64,000 bases of DNA from Variovorax sp. PBL-H6. GTDB lineage: Bacteria > Pseudomonadota > Gammaproteobacteria > Burkholderiales > Burkholderiaceae_C. The translations under genes and the position numbers were made by a program. Location of the stretch: assembly GCF_901827155.1 (NCBI RefSeq), contig NZ_LR594659.1:2170001-2234000 (forward strand), written 5' to 3'. The notes beneath the pieces were generated by a model. That model was not told where the DNA came from. It worked only from the letters and a program-made list of their open reading frames with translations, and did no database searches. Positions 1-8,425 of this stretch are shown here, piece by piece. Numbering within the stretch: the first letter of the stretch is position 1; every line of letters starts with the position of its first letter.

Positions 1-2277
1 ATGGTCATGCACGATGCCGTGCACCATCGCCAGGCCCATGCCCGAGCCACGCCCGACCTCCTTGCTGGAGGTGAAGGGCTCGAAGATGCGGTCGATCAGG
101 TCCGGCGCGATCCCGCTGCCGCTGTCGGCAACGCTCAATTCCACCCAGCGGCCGGCGTCGACCTGGGCTCGGCACGACGCACAGGTCCACCCGCCACCGC
201 CTCGGCCCAGGCGAACACGGATCCACCCCGACCCGCTGATCGCGTCGCGCGCGTTGATGCACAGGTTGAACAGCACCTGTTCCAGGTGCACGGCATCGAC
301 CGCCACGTGCAGCGCGTGGGCCCCGGTCGCGGGTGGCGCGGCAAATTCCAGTGAGACCGAAGACGGCAGGGTGGCGCGCAGCAGTTGCAGGGTCTGGTCG
401 ACCAGCGGGCCCAATGCCAGGGTCCGGCGCTGGCTGCGCTGGCGCCGCGCGAAGGCCAGCATCTGCGCGATGAGCTCGCGCGCCCGCTGCGCAGCGAGGT
501 GGGCCTGGCCCAACTGGTGCTGCAGTCGGGCATCAGCCAGGGTTTCGGCGCGCTCCTGCCCGAGGACCAGATAGCCGATGACGCTCGTGAGGATGTTGTT
601 GAAGTCGTGCGCGATGCCGCCGGTGAGCTGGCCGATGGCCTCCATCTTCTGCGCCTGGCGCAGCTGGGCCTCGAGGCGCTCGCGTTCGCATTCCGCAGCC
701 CGGCGCTCGGTGATGTCGCGGGCCGCATACAGCACGTGCGGCTCGCCGCGGTAGGTCACCGGCATGCCGTTGACCTCGAGGTAGATGTGGCTGCCGTCCT
801 TGCGCACGCCGGGCACTTCGAAGCGGACCGGGCGACCGGCCAGGATCGCGGTGTGCTGTTCCCGGTGGCGCTCCTGGAGCGTCTCGTCGGGTTGCGTCAG
901 CACCCGGGTCGCACTCAGCACTTCGTCGCGCGCGTAGCCGCTCATGCGCAGGTAGGCCGGATTCACGTCCACCGCGCGGTAGTCGGCATCCCGCACGACC
1001 AGGCCGTCGGCAGACGCGTTGAAGATCGCCCGGTATTGCTCCTCGCTGATGCGCAGGGCGCGCTCGGCACGCTTGCTTTGCGTCATGTCGCGCCCGATGT
1101 AGAGCACATGCGGTTCGCCGTGGTGAAGGATCGGGACGCCGCGCAGCTCCAGGTCATAGCGTTGGCCATCGCGCCGCACGAGCTCGGTCTCGAGCCGGAT
1201 CGGTTCGCCGGCGAGCGCCTTCTCGTGAAGGCGGCGGATCGTGGCCGCGACTTCGGGTGGATTGGCCAGCACCCGGTCGACGCCCAGCACCTCGTCGAGC
1301 CGGTAGCCGCTCATGCGCTCGTAGGTTGCGTTGGCGTCGACGATGCTGAAGTCGGAGGCGCGCAGCACGAGCGCATCGGCCGAGGCGTTGAAGATGCCGC
1401 GGTACTGCGCCTCGCTGGCCCGCAGCGCACGCTCGCTCACGATCCGCTCGCTCACGTCGCGGCCGACGCCCAGTACATACGGCGTGTCGCCCAGCTGCAC
1501 CGGCAAATAGCGCAGCTCGATGAGGAACGAGCTGCCGTCGCCACGCGTCACCGGTTCGACCGCCTGCGTCTCGCGGCCTTGCAGCGCGGCTTCGATGTAG
1601 CCGATGAGCCGCCGCATGTCCGGCGCATCCGGGCGTTCCGTCCAATGCTTGCCGATCACCTGCTCGCGTGTCATGCCGGTCATGCGCACGAAGGCCTGGT
1701 TGACGTCGACCGTGCGCAGTTCCTGGCTCCACAGCACCATCGAATCGACGCTGCCATCGAAGATGGCGCGGTACTTCTGCTCCTGGGCCTGCAGCGCCGC
1801 CAGCGCCGCCTTGCGCTGCGTGATGTCTCGCCCGACCGCCAGCACGTGCGGAGTGCCGGCGTAGCCGATCGGCAAATAGCGCAGCTCGATGTCGAAGGTG
1901 CTGCCGTCCTGGCGCACGCCGATCGTCTCGATCGATCCTTCCTGGCCTGCCAGGGCGGCGCGGATGCGCTGGATGCGCCGGGCGCGCTCATGGGCGTCGA
2001 TGTTCGACGGGAGCGAGCTGCCGATGATCTGCTCGCGCGCATAGCCGAACATGCTCGCGAAGGCCGGATTGATGTCGACGATGCACAGGGCGTCGTTCCA
2101 CAGCGCAAGCGCGTCTGCGCTGCCATCGAAGATCACGCGATAGCTGGCCTCCGAGCGCTGCAGCGCTTCGCACGTACCCAGCGGTTCGATCTGGCCAGCG
2201 GCACGTCCACCGACTTCGGCCGCGTCGGTCCACGCGGGCGCGTCGGCGCAGGGAAGACGGCGTTCCGAAGCAGCCAT
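1..2277 (-). CDS. Multi-PAS sensor histidine kinase (C-terminus cut by window edge)
   Basis: The frame is open from ATG 2277 to base 1 (759 codons), so the 3' end lies outside the window. Four consecutive PAS domains start near residues 40, 162, 284 and 407, each opening with a variant of YR-IF-GS/AS-D. They are followed by a HisKA domain with the phospho-acceptor motif GGIAHDFNN (His near 557) and an HATPase domain with DSGSGI and GRGSGMGLAMV. A CxxC pair (CASC) sits in the HATPase insert. No membrane segment is visible at the N-terminus, so a cytoplasmic sensor is inferred. PAS2 to PAS4 are similar enough to suggest internal duplication. Ligand and response regulator are unknown; a C-terminal receiver domain may lie beyond base 1. 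No strong ribosome-binding site precedes ATG 2277, so the exact start is less sure. Confidence 0.9.
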   Translation of the reverse strand, partial: MAASERRLPCADAPAWTDAAEVGGRAAGQIEPLGTCEALQRSEASYRVIFDGSADALALWNDALCIVDINPAFASMFGYAREQIIGSSLPSNIDAHERARRIQRIRAALAGQEGSIETIGVRQDGSTFDIELRYLPIGYAGTPHVLAVGRDITQRKAALAALQAQEQKYRAIFDGSVDSMVLWSQELRTVDVNQAFVRMTGMTREQVIGKHWTERPDAPDMRRLIGYIEAALQGRETQAVEPVTRGDGSSFLIELRYLPVQLGDTPYVLGVGRDVSERIVSERALRASEAQYRGIFNASADALVLRASDFSIVDANATYERMSGYRLDEVLGVDRVLANPPEVAATIRRLHEKALAGEPIRLETELVRRDGQRYDLELRGVPILHHGEPHVLYIGRDMTQSKRAERALRISEEQYRAIFNASADGLVVRDADYRAVDVNPAYLRMSGYARDEVLSATRVLTQPDETLQERHREQHTAILAGRPVRFEVPGVRKDGSHIYLEVNGMPVTYRGEPHVLYAARDITERRAAECERERLEAQLRQAQKMEAIGQLTGGIAHDFNNILTSVIGYLVLGQERAETLADARLQHQLGQAHLAAQRARELIAQMLAFARRQRSQRRTLALGPLVDQTLQLLRATLPSSVSLEFAAPPATGAHALHVAVDAVHLEQVLFNLCINARDAISGSGWIRVRLGRGGGGWTCASCRAQVDAGRWVELSVADSGSGIAPDLIDRIFEPFTSSKEVGRGSGMGLAMVHGIVHDH

Positions 2278-2493
2278 GGCCCGCAGTCTAGACCGGCGCG
2301 CAGGGGTGCGCAGGGTCATTGCCTGGCTGATACAGCCCGGATACATGCGGGACACACGCCGGCGCTGACGCGGTCATGAGCAACTATCTGTCAGCTGAAA
2401 GCGTTGCTTGCACCTGCGTCGGGCGGCCGTCCTTGCCGACAGTGGGCTGCAGAGGGTCAGCTTCAATCCATCCGTTCTTTTGAGGATCAAGCC

Positions 2494-2775
2494 ATGTTCG
2501 GGAGCTACAAGAAAAAGATCGAGGCGTACTGCGAGGAGGCCGGCATCGAGGTCCCCATTGGTTTCGACCGCCATTCACCCGGGCGGTACGTAGCGATCGA
2601 TCTCGATTCGAATCCGCCGAAGCTGGTCGCGACGACCTGGTCGAATGCCCAGGACGCGGTGCACTACATGATCAGCCTGGCAGCAGGTCGCAAGACCATG
2701 GTGCTCGATTTCCTCCAACGCCGCGAACTCACGTTCAACGGCAAGGACGGCCTCGTGCCCGGCAAGGTCTTCTGA
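2494..2775 (+). CDS. Small protein of unknown function (93 aa)
   Basis: I do not recognise the family. ATG 2494 is chosen because GAGGATC lies just upstream; an in-frame leftward extension to 2404 is possible but has no good initiation signal. The product is hydrophilic with mixed charge, lacks a signal peptide or membrane segment, and has a central region rich in conserved-looking aromatic and acidic residues (YVAIDLD, ATTWSN). Codon use matches the neighbours. It stands alone between the divergent kinase and the convergent gene at 2791. Confidence 0.6.
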   Translation: MFGSYKKKIEAYCEEAGIEVPIGFDRHSPGRYVAIDLDSNPPKLVATTWSNAQDAVHYMISLAAGRKTMVLDFLQRRELTFNGKDGLVPGKVF

Positions 2776-2790
2776 TGCGCTGCGGCTTTC

Positions 2791-3195
2791 CTAGAGATCC
2801 TCGATGACCAGGGCGCGATAGCGTTGCGCCATGGCATAGGGACCTCGGCGCACCACGTCCATCATTGCTTGCGCGGTCTCCGCGTCCGGCGTCTTGACGA
2901 GCAGGCCATGGTGGCCTTCCTTCGCCAGCTTGGTGTAGGCCCTGACGGTGGCGCCCTCCGTTCCCGGCGACGGCAGCGGATCGTCGGCGCCACTCGCCGT
3001 CGGCGTGATCTGCGACAGGATCGCGGCGGGCGTGAGCAGGAAGACCTCGCTGTCCTCGAGCTTTGTGCTGAGCTCCTCGCCCACCGACACCGCCGTCGCT
3101 TCGTCCGGGAACATGACCACGGAATAACCCGATGGGTAGAAGGTGCCGCCGAGGGTGGCGATCATGGAGGGATCGAGGCTGAAGGACATCAACAT
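2791..3195 (-). CDS. Conserved-looking hypothetical protein (134 aa)
   Basis: Unknown function. The protein begins with a turn-rich segment containing TFYPSGYSVVMFPD, followed by a helical region and a second alpha/beta-like half (GHHGLLVKTPDAETAQAMM). The pattern of a short strand, an acidic helix, then a second strand-helix unit resembles small ferredoxin-fold proteins that sense or bind something, but no catalytic motif is visible. ATG 3195 has GGAA about 7 bases upstream; ATG 3189 is an alternative. It is convergent with the gene ending at 2775, with a 15-base gap. Confidence 0.6.
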   Translation of the reverse strand: MLMSFSLDPSMIATLGGTFYPSGYSVVMFPDEATAVSVGEELSTKLEDSEVFLLTPAAILSQITPTASGADDPLPSPGTEGATVRAYTKLAKEGHHGLLVKTPDAETAQAMMDVVRRGPYAMAQRYRALVIEDL

Positions 3196-3370
3196 GGCAA
3201 GGTTCCGGAAACGAAGTGGGCCAGCCGTGACGTTGCGTCATGACGTGCGACGCCTCTGGTAGGACGAGTGCGGTATTGCCGGCAGGCGATCGCCGGGGAG
3301 GAAGAAAGATGTCCCCATCTTGGCCGGCACTCCTTCAACGCGCGCCAGGGCGCAATGGTCCATTGCCCCC

Positions 3371-4456
3371 ATGGTGGCCGCAGACGCAGTGTTCAAGCCC
3401 ATCCTCCCGATGCTCGCCAAGATCGCGACGAGCCTGCCGGAGGGGGCGGAATTCCTCTTCGAGCCGAAGTGGGACGGCTTCCGCGCGATCGTCTTCCGCC
3501 GAGAGGGCGGGGTCTTGATCCAGAGCCGCGACGCCAAGCCGCTCGACCGCTACTTCCCCGATCTGCACGAAGTCTTCATGGCGGCCTTGCCCGAGGGCTG
3601 CGTGCTCGACGGCGAGATCGTCATCGCCACGCCGCGCGGGCTCGACTTCGATGCGCTGCAGCAGCGCGTGCACCCAGCCGCCTCGCGGGTGACGCGCCTG
3701 GCGGCCGAGACGCCCGCATCGTTCGTCGCTTTCGATCTGCTGGTGCTGGACGGACAGGACCTGACGACTCGGCCCCAAGCGGAGCGCCGGCTGCTGCTCG
3801 AAGCGCTGCTGGCGGAGGCGGCACCGCCCATTCACCTCACGCCCATGACCACCGATCGCGCGCTCGCACTCGGCTGGCTGCAGCATTTCGAAGGTGCGGG
3901 CCTGGATGGCGTGATCGCCAAGTGGGCAGACCAGCCCTACCTGCCCAACAAGCGCGCGATGCTGAAGGTGAAGCACCAGCGCACGGCGGACTGCGTGGTC
4001 GCGGGCTTCCGCTGGCACAAGAGCGGATCGGGCGCGGTGGGCTCGCTGCTGCTGGGCCTCTACGACGACCACGGCGTGCTTCAGCACGTGGGCGTGACCT
4101 CGTCCTTCGACATGGCGACGCGCAGGCAGCTGGCCGACGAGTTGCAGCCCCTGCGCGACAACGCGTTGGAGGGCCATCCCTGGGCCGGCTGGGCAGATGC
4201 TGCAGCCGACAGCTCGCAGCAGCGCATGCCGGGCGCACGAAGCCGCTGGAGCGGGAGCAAGGATCTCTCCTGGGAGCCGGTGCGCCTGGAGCGCGTCTGC
4301 GAGGTGCGGTACGACCACCTGCAGGGCGACCGCTTTCGCCACGCGACCTCGTTCCTTCGATGGCGCTTCGACAAGCCGCCCGATGCTTGCCGTTACGACC
4401 AGCTGGAAGTCACGCCGCCCTACGAGCTCGCTCGCGTGTTTTCGACGGCCCGGTGA
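3371..4456 (+). CDS. ATP-dependent DNA ligase (LigC/LigD-ligase type)
   Basis: The nucleotidyl-transferase motif I is EPKWDGFRA, with adenylated Lys near residue 33. DGEIV (motif III), FVAFDLLVLDG (motif IIIa), GLDGVIAKW (motif IV) and MLKVKHQRTADCVV (motif V) follow in the correct order. A C-terminal OB-fold covers about residues 215-360. The length of 361 residues equals the stand-alone ligase module of bacterial non-homologous end joining, with no polymerase or nuclease domain attached. Such proteins seal nicks in DNA using ATP and often act beside Ku or LigD, but no Ku gene is in this window. ATG 3371 is preferred; a TTG at 3320 would extend the protein by 17 residues. Confidence 0.88.
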   Translation: MVAADAVFKPILPMLAKIATSLPEGAEFLFEPKWDGFRAIVFRREGGVLIQSRDAKPLDRYFPDLHEVFMAALPEGCVLDGEIVIATPRGLDFDALQQRVHPAASRVTRLAAETPASFVAFDLLVLDGQDLTTRPQAERRLLLEALLAEAAPPIHLTPMTTDRALALGWLQHFEGAGLDGVIAKWADQPYLPNKRAMLKVKHQRTADCVVAGFRWHKSGSGAVGSLLLGLYDDHGVLQHVGVTSSFDMATRRQLADELQPLRDNALEGHPWAGWADAAADSSQQRMPGARSRWSGSKDLSWEPVRLERVCEVRYDHLQGDRFRHATSFLRWRFDKPPDACRYDQLEVTPPYELARVFSTAR

Positions 4457-4547
4457 TCGGTAACTGCCCGACGGGACGCCAATGCCGCGCGACTGAAGCG
4501 AAGACGAAGCATGGGTAACATGGGTTCCGCACTTCGGAGACCCGCAC

Positions 4548-6566
4548 ATGGCCTGGCCGACGCTCTCCCGCGACAAGCAAGCTCCGCGCACCACGGCGCC
4601 CCCCGGACGGCCGCCCGGACCGGGCAAGCAGCCCTCGATGCCGCCGCGCAAGGCGTGGCTGACCTTCGCGCTGATCCTGCTGGCCAACTACTTCCTGGTG
4701 CGGCTGCTGTTCCCCGACCCGAGCGCGCCGGCCACTGTGCCGTACACGGCCTTCAAGGAACAGGTCGCCAAGGGCAACGTGCAGTCGATCTACAGCCAGG
4801 GCGCCAGCATCGAAGGACGCTTCGTCGAGCCCGTGACCTGGCCGCCGCCGGGCGAAGTGCCCGGGCCCCGCGCGTCGCAGACCCCGGTTCCGGTACAGGC
4901 GAAGCCACGTCCTGTAGAGACCTTCAAGACCACGCTGCCGACCTTCGTCAGTCCGGGGCTCGAGACCTTCCTGATCGAGCACAAGGTCGAGATCCGCGCC
5001 GATCCGATCCAGGCGGGCGGCGGCTGGGCTTCGCTGCTGTTCGGCTTCGGTCCGGCCTTGCTGATCATCCTGTTCTACGTCTGGATGTTCCGGCGCAGCG
5101 CCGCGGGCGGCATGGGGTTGATGGGCATGGGCGGCAGCAAGGCGCGCCGCTACGACCTCGAAACGCAGACCCGCGTCACCTTCGCCGACGTGGCGGGCAT
5201 CGACGAGGCCGAGGGCGAACTGGTGGAGGTCGTCGATTTCCTGAAGTCGCCCGAGAAGTACACCCGGCTCGGGGGCACCGCCCCCAAGGGCGTGCTGCTG
5301 ATCGGCGCGCCGGGCACCGGCAAGACGCTGCTGGCCAAGGCAGTGGCCGGAGAGGCCGGCGTGCCCTTCTTCTCGATGAGCGCGGCCGAGTTCGTCGAGA
5401 TGATCGTCGGTGTCGGCGCAGCGCGTGTGCGCGACCTGTTCAAGCAGGCGCGAGAGCACGCGCCCTCGATCATCTTCATCGACGAGATCGACTCCATCGG
5501 CCGTGCCCGCGGGCAGATCGCGGTCGGCGGCGCGGGCGAGCAGGAGCAGACGCTGAACCAGATCCTCACGGAGATGGACGGCTTCTCGGGACGCGAGGGG
5601 ATCATCGTGCTCGCCGCGACCAACCAGCCCGACGTGCTCGACCGCGCGCTGCTGCGGCCCGGCCGCTTCGACCGGCGCGTGGTCGTGAACCTGCCCGACA
5701 AGAACGGGCGCGAAGCGATCCTGAAGGTCCACACCCGCAAGGTGCCGCTGGCGCGCGACGTCGACCTGTCCAACATCGCGTCCACCACGCCGGGACTGTC
5801 GGGCGCGGACCTGAAGAACCTGGTCAACGAGGCCGCGCTGCTGGCGGCGCGGCGCGACCAGGACGAGGTTGCCCAGAAGGACATCCTGGATGCGCTCGAG
5901 AAGATCGTGCTCGGCCCCGAGCGGCCGCTGCTGTTGAGCGCGGAGGACCGCGAGCGCATTGCCTACCACGAGAGCGGACACGCGATCCTCGGCCTGGTGG
6001 TGGCCGGTGCGGACCCGGTGCACCGGGTCACGATCGTGCCGCGCGGGCAGGCCCTCGGCGTGACCTACCAGCGGCCCCAGACCGACCGCTACAACTACCC
6101 CGAGGCCTACCTGCGCGCCCGCATCATCGGCATGCTCGGCGGCCGCGCGGCCGAGGAGATCGTCTACGGCAGCCGCACGACCGGCGCCGAAAGCGATATC
6201 GAGCAGGCGAGCCAGCTCGCGCGCAACATGGTGACGCGCTGGGGAATGAGCGACAAGCTCGGCATGGTGCAGCTCGCACCGCGCGAGAACCGCTACCTCG
6301 GCGGGGGCTTCGGCGAGGGCCGGCCTTACGGCGAGGAGACGGCGCGCCTGGTCGACGCCGAAGTGCAGCGCATCATCGGCGAGTGCCACGACTCGGCGAA
6401 GCGGCTGCTCAACGAGCACCGGCGCGCGCTCGATGCGCTGGTCGCGGCGCTGCTCGAGCGCGAGACGCTCGGGGAGCAGGAGATCCTGGAAGTGACCGGG
6501 CTGCCCGGCGCGCCAGAGCTCGAGAACAAACCCTTGCGGCTGGCGAAGGCCGCCGCGTCTTCATGA
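4548..6566 (+). CDS. ftsH: FtsH-family ATP-dependent zinc metalloprotease
   Basis: Membrane-anchored AAA+ protease that extracts and degrades membrane and regulatory proteins. An N-terminal Pro-rich cytoplasmic stretch precedes TM1 (about residues 36-54). A periplasmic domain follows, then TM2 (about 163-183). The AAA domain has Walker A GAPGTGKT near 253 and [11 protein letters not shown] as Walker B, with an SRH region containing [20 protein letters not shown]. The peptidase motif HESGH is near residue 474, and ESD further on supplies the third zinc ligand. At 672 residues it is slightly longer than the housekeeping protein, and the periplasmic part is Pro-rich and divergent. It also lies beside stress-type genes rather than next to ftsJ. 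Both points suggest a second FtsH copy, not the essential one; that is inference. Confidence 0.93.
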   Translation: MAWPTLSRDKQAPRTTAPPGRPPGPGKQPSMPPRKAWLTFALILLANYFLVRLLFPDPSAPATVPYTAFKEQVAKGNVQSIYSQGASIEGRFVEPVTWPPPGEVPGPRASQTPVPVQAKPRPVETFKTTLPTFVSPGLETFLIEHKVEIRADPIQAGGGWASLLFGFGPALLIILFYVWMFRRSAAGGMGLMGMGGSKARRYDLETQTRVTFADVAGIDEAEGELVEVVDFLKSPEKYTRLGGTAPKGVLLIGAPGTGKTLLAKAVAGEAGVPFFSMSAAEFVEMIVGVGAARVRDLFKQAREHAPSIIFIDEIDSIGRARGQIAVGGAGEQEQTLNQILTEMDGFSGREGIIVLAATNQPDVLDRALLRPGRFDRRVVVNLPDKNGREAILKVHTRKVPLARDVDLSNIASTTPGLSGADLKNLVNEAALLAARRDQDEVAQKDILDALEKIVLGPERPLLLSAEDRERIAYHESGHAILGLVVAGADPVHRVTIVPRGQALGVTYQRPQTDRYNYPEAYLRARIIGMLGGRAAEEIVYGSRTTGAESDIEQASQLARNMVTRWGMSDKLGMVQLAPRENRYLGGGFGEGRPYGEETARLVDAEVQRIIGECHDSAKRLLNEHRRALDALVAALLERETLGEQEILEVTGLPGAPELENKPLRLAKAAASS

Positions 6567-6578
6567 TGGAGCCAGACC

Positions 6579-7145
6579 ATGAACGATGAATCGTGTTCCA
6601 TGAACAAGCGGCAAGCCTTGATCGCCCTTGCGGCCGCGATGATTGCCGCCCCGGCGCTGGCCGTCGACCCGCCGCATTCCGGCGGCGGGCTCACCGGCGG
6701 GGCAAGAAAGGTCAGCGATGGGGACAACGTCTTCCTGCGCAGTGCCGCCCAGGCCGGGTTGTATGAAGTGGAGGCCGCCAGGCGCGCCGCCCGACGAGCG
6801 CGCGTAACGCAGGTGAAGCAGTTCGCAAGCATGCTGGTGCAACACCACACGGCAGCCAACGACCAGCTCAGGAGGCTGGCCGCGAGCAAGGATGTTCAGT
6901 TGCCGAACGACATGCCCGAAGAGAAGAAGCAGAAGCTCGCCGCACTGGAAAAACAGGAAGGCGCGGCCTTCGACCGCGCCTTCGTTCGGGAGGTCGGCAT
7001 TGCGGACCACCAGGCCGACATCAAGCTGTTCCAGGATGCCGTCCGGTCGGCCGAGGATGCCGACATCAAGCAATGGGCGAACCTCACGCTGCCGGTTCTT
7101 CAGGAGCACCTGACTACCGCGCAAGGCCTGGCTGGGACGAAGTAG
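6579..7145 (+). CDS. Exported DUF4142 protein
   Basis: The N-terminus has a clear signal peptide ending in APALA (cleavage near residue 29). The mature part is a long helical bundle with many Gln, His and Lys residues, including FASMLVQHHTAAND and VGIADHQADIKLFQDA, as in the DUF4142 ferritin-like family of periplasmic proteins. Function of the family is not established; stress or envelope roles are often suggested. ATG 6579 is supported by GGAG 8 bases upstream. ATG 6600 would give a shorter signal peptide. The gene starts 12 bases after the ftsH stop, so the two are probably co-transcribed. Confidence 0.85.
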   Translation: MNDESCSMNKRQALIALAAAMIAAPALAVDPPHSGGGLTGGARKVSDGDNVFLRSAAQAGLYEVEAARRAARRARVTQVKQFASMLVQHHTAANDQLRRLAASKDVQLPNDMPEEKKQKLAALEKQEGAAFDRAFVREVGIADHQADIKLFQDAVRSAEDADIKQWANLTLPVLQEHLTTAQGLAGTK

Positions 7146-7146
7146 C

Positions 7147-7186
7147 CCTTTCGCCGTGCCACGCTCGGGGCCGGCCCGGTGAAAGG
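7147..7186. terminator. Hairpin between convergent genes
   Basis: CCTTTCGCC at 7147-7155 pairs with GGTGAAAGG at 7178-7186 (nine pairs, one G-T). The loop is itself GC-rich. It sits directly after the DUF4142 stop and before the stop of the convergent GlsB-like gene. There is no T-run, so it may work in both directions or only protect mRNA ends. Confidence 0.4.
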
Positions 7187-7204
7187 CACTGCCCCGGGAT
7201 CACG

Positions 7205-7474
7205 CTAGCGCACCCTGCCTCGTCGGAAGAGATTGACGATCGCGAGCAGGATGATGGCGCCGATCAGCGAAGCCACCAGCCCCATGATGCTGAAGTCGTT
7301 CTGGTTGACGGTCGCTGACCCCAGCATCGGCGCAATGAGCCACCCGCCGATGACCGAACCGATGATGCCCACGACCACGTTGAGGATCATGCCCTGCTGT
7401 GCATCCGTCCTCATGATCATGCTGGCGATCCAGCCGATGATCCCGCCGACGATCAGCCAAATGATGATGTTCAT
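7205..7474 (-). CDS. GlsB/YeaQ/YmgE-family membrane protein
   Basis: Small (89 aa) hydrophobic protein of the transglycosylase-associated or GlsB family found in bacterial stress regulons. Three membrane segments are visible: IIIWLIVGGIIGWIASMIM, a Gly-rich VVVGIIGSVIGGWLIAPML, and SIMGLVASLIGAIILLAIV. The Gly-zipper spacing GGIIG and GIIGSVIGG is typical. Exact function is unknown. ATG 7474 has GGAGAACAAG upstream, a good ribosome site. It lies 25 bases downstream of the stop of the YqjD-like gene in the same direction, so an operon is likely. Confidence 0.9.
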   Translation of the reverse strand: MNIIIWLIVGGIIGWIASMIMRTDAQQGMILNVVVGIIGSVIGGWLIAPMLGSATVNQNDFSIMGLVASLIGAIILLAIVNLFRRGRVR

Positions 7475-7499
7475 CTTGTTCTCCAGGCAGTTGTGAAAA

Positions 7500-7814
7500 T
7501 CAGCGACGGCTGCGCATTGCGCTCACCAGCAGTGCGCCCAGGATGGCACCGCCTGCTGCTGCGATGGCGACGGCGCGTCCGGGTTGCTCCGACATGTATT
7601 GAGTGCCTTGCTCGGCGGCTTTGCCCATCTGTTCCTTTGCCGAGGTGAGCTTCTTGCCGGCGGCATTGACGGCGTTCTGCGCGTACTCCTTTCCGGAGTC
7701 GATCACCTGGCGCGCTGCCTGCCTTGCGAGCTCCGCCGCGTTGGCCTTCTCTTCAGCGGTCTGGTTGATCGGTTGTGCCGAACCGGGCGACACGGATTCG
7801 GGGTAGTTCTCCAT
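7500..7814 (-). CDS. YqjD/ElaB-like (DUF883) protein
   Basis: 104 residues. A disordered N-terminus is followed by a long amphipathic helix rich in Ala, Gln, Lys and Glu (about residues 20-75). A C-terminal membrane anchor AVAIAAAGGAILGALLVSAM then ends in the basic tail RSRR. This is the layout of the DUF883/YqjD group, which in E. coli are inner-membrane proteins reported to bind ribosomes in stationary phase. ATG 7814 is preceded by AGGAG. It is probably the first gene of a two-gene unit with the GlsB-like gene. Confidence 0.8.
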   Translation of the reverse strand: MENYPESVSPGSAQPINQTAEEKANAAELARQAARQVIDSGKEYAQNAVNAAGKKLTSAKEQMGKAAEQGTQYMSEQPGRAVAIAAAGGAILGALLVSAMRSRR

Positions 7815-8075
7815 GGCAACTCCTTGGATGAGAGGACGAAAAAGCGGTCGGACTGACCGGCGGACCCATTGATACGACGTCGCCGACCATTGCCACCGTC
7901 GGCGTTCAGGCGCAGCCCGTGTAGGGCGGCGGCCTGTCGAGGATGTCCATGCGAAGGCAGGGCTGGCGCAGGCGCTCGAGGCACGCCTGCGGCTGCGTTG
8001 CGTGCGTTCCTACGCGCGCAGATCGAAGCAGCCGTCAATCTGCCTTTCCACCTTTGAAAGACGGAAGGACACGCC

Positions 8076-8321
8076 ATGCAAGACCCATCGAAGACGCCGC
8101 AGCAGAACACGCCCACGCCCGCGCAGAAGGCCACGAAGCAGGAGGCGAAGACTCCCGCTGAACGCGGTGAGATCGTGGGGCCCAACGACGGGCCTGCGAC
8201 GACGGCCAGGAACCAGCCGGTGCGGCCCGGCGATGCCGGCGTCGGCGAGTCCGGGAACCAGGGCAGCTCTCCGTACCAGGACCGCAGTCGCCCGGAGGAG
8301 TCCGCTCGCGAGAACGACTGA
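8076..8321 (+). CDS. Small disordered hypothetical protein (81 aa)
   Basis: The product is almost entirely made of Pro, Gln, Lys, Glu, Gly, Ser and Thr, with no hydrophobic core, so it is predicted to be intrinsically disordered. GGAAGGA lies about 7 bases before ATG 8076. Low-complexity cytoplasmic proteins of this kind are common beside YqjD-like and general stress genes in Burkholderiales, but no function can be read from the sequence. Confidence 0.55.
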   Translation: MQDPSKTPQQNTPTPAQKATKQEAKTPAERGEIVGPNDGPATTARNQPVRPGDAGVGESGNQGSSPYQDRSRPEESAREND

Positions 8322-8353
8322 TTTGCCTTGCCAAGTCAGCGCGTGCGTTCCTG

Positions 8354-8390
8354 CGGTTCGGCCAGCGCTACCAGGCTGCGCCGCGAACCG
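8354..8390. terminator. Imperfect hairpin between convergent genes
   Basis: CGGTTCG at 8354-8360 faces CGAACCG at 8384-8390, with further GC pairing inside. It lies between the stop of the small gene at 8321 and the paoC stop at 8426. No T-run is present. Confidence 0.35.
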
Positions 8391-8425
8391 TCGAACGCTG
8401 AGCCCAAGGCGATGCCCGCCGCGCG

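Noticed and set aside
385..2379. A 664-codon plus-strand frame over the histidine kinase.
   Set aside because: The opposite strand encodes clear PAS, HisKA and HATPase motifs; the plus-strand product has no recognisable fold.
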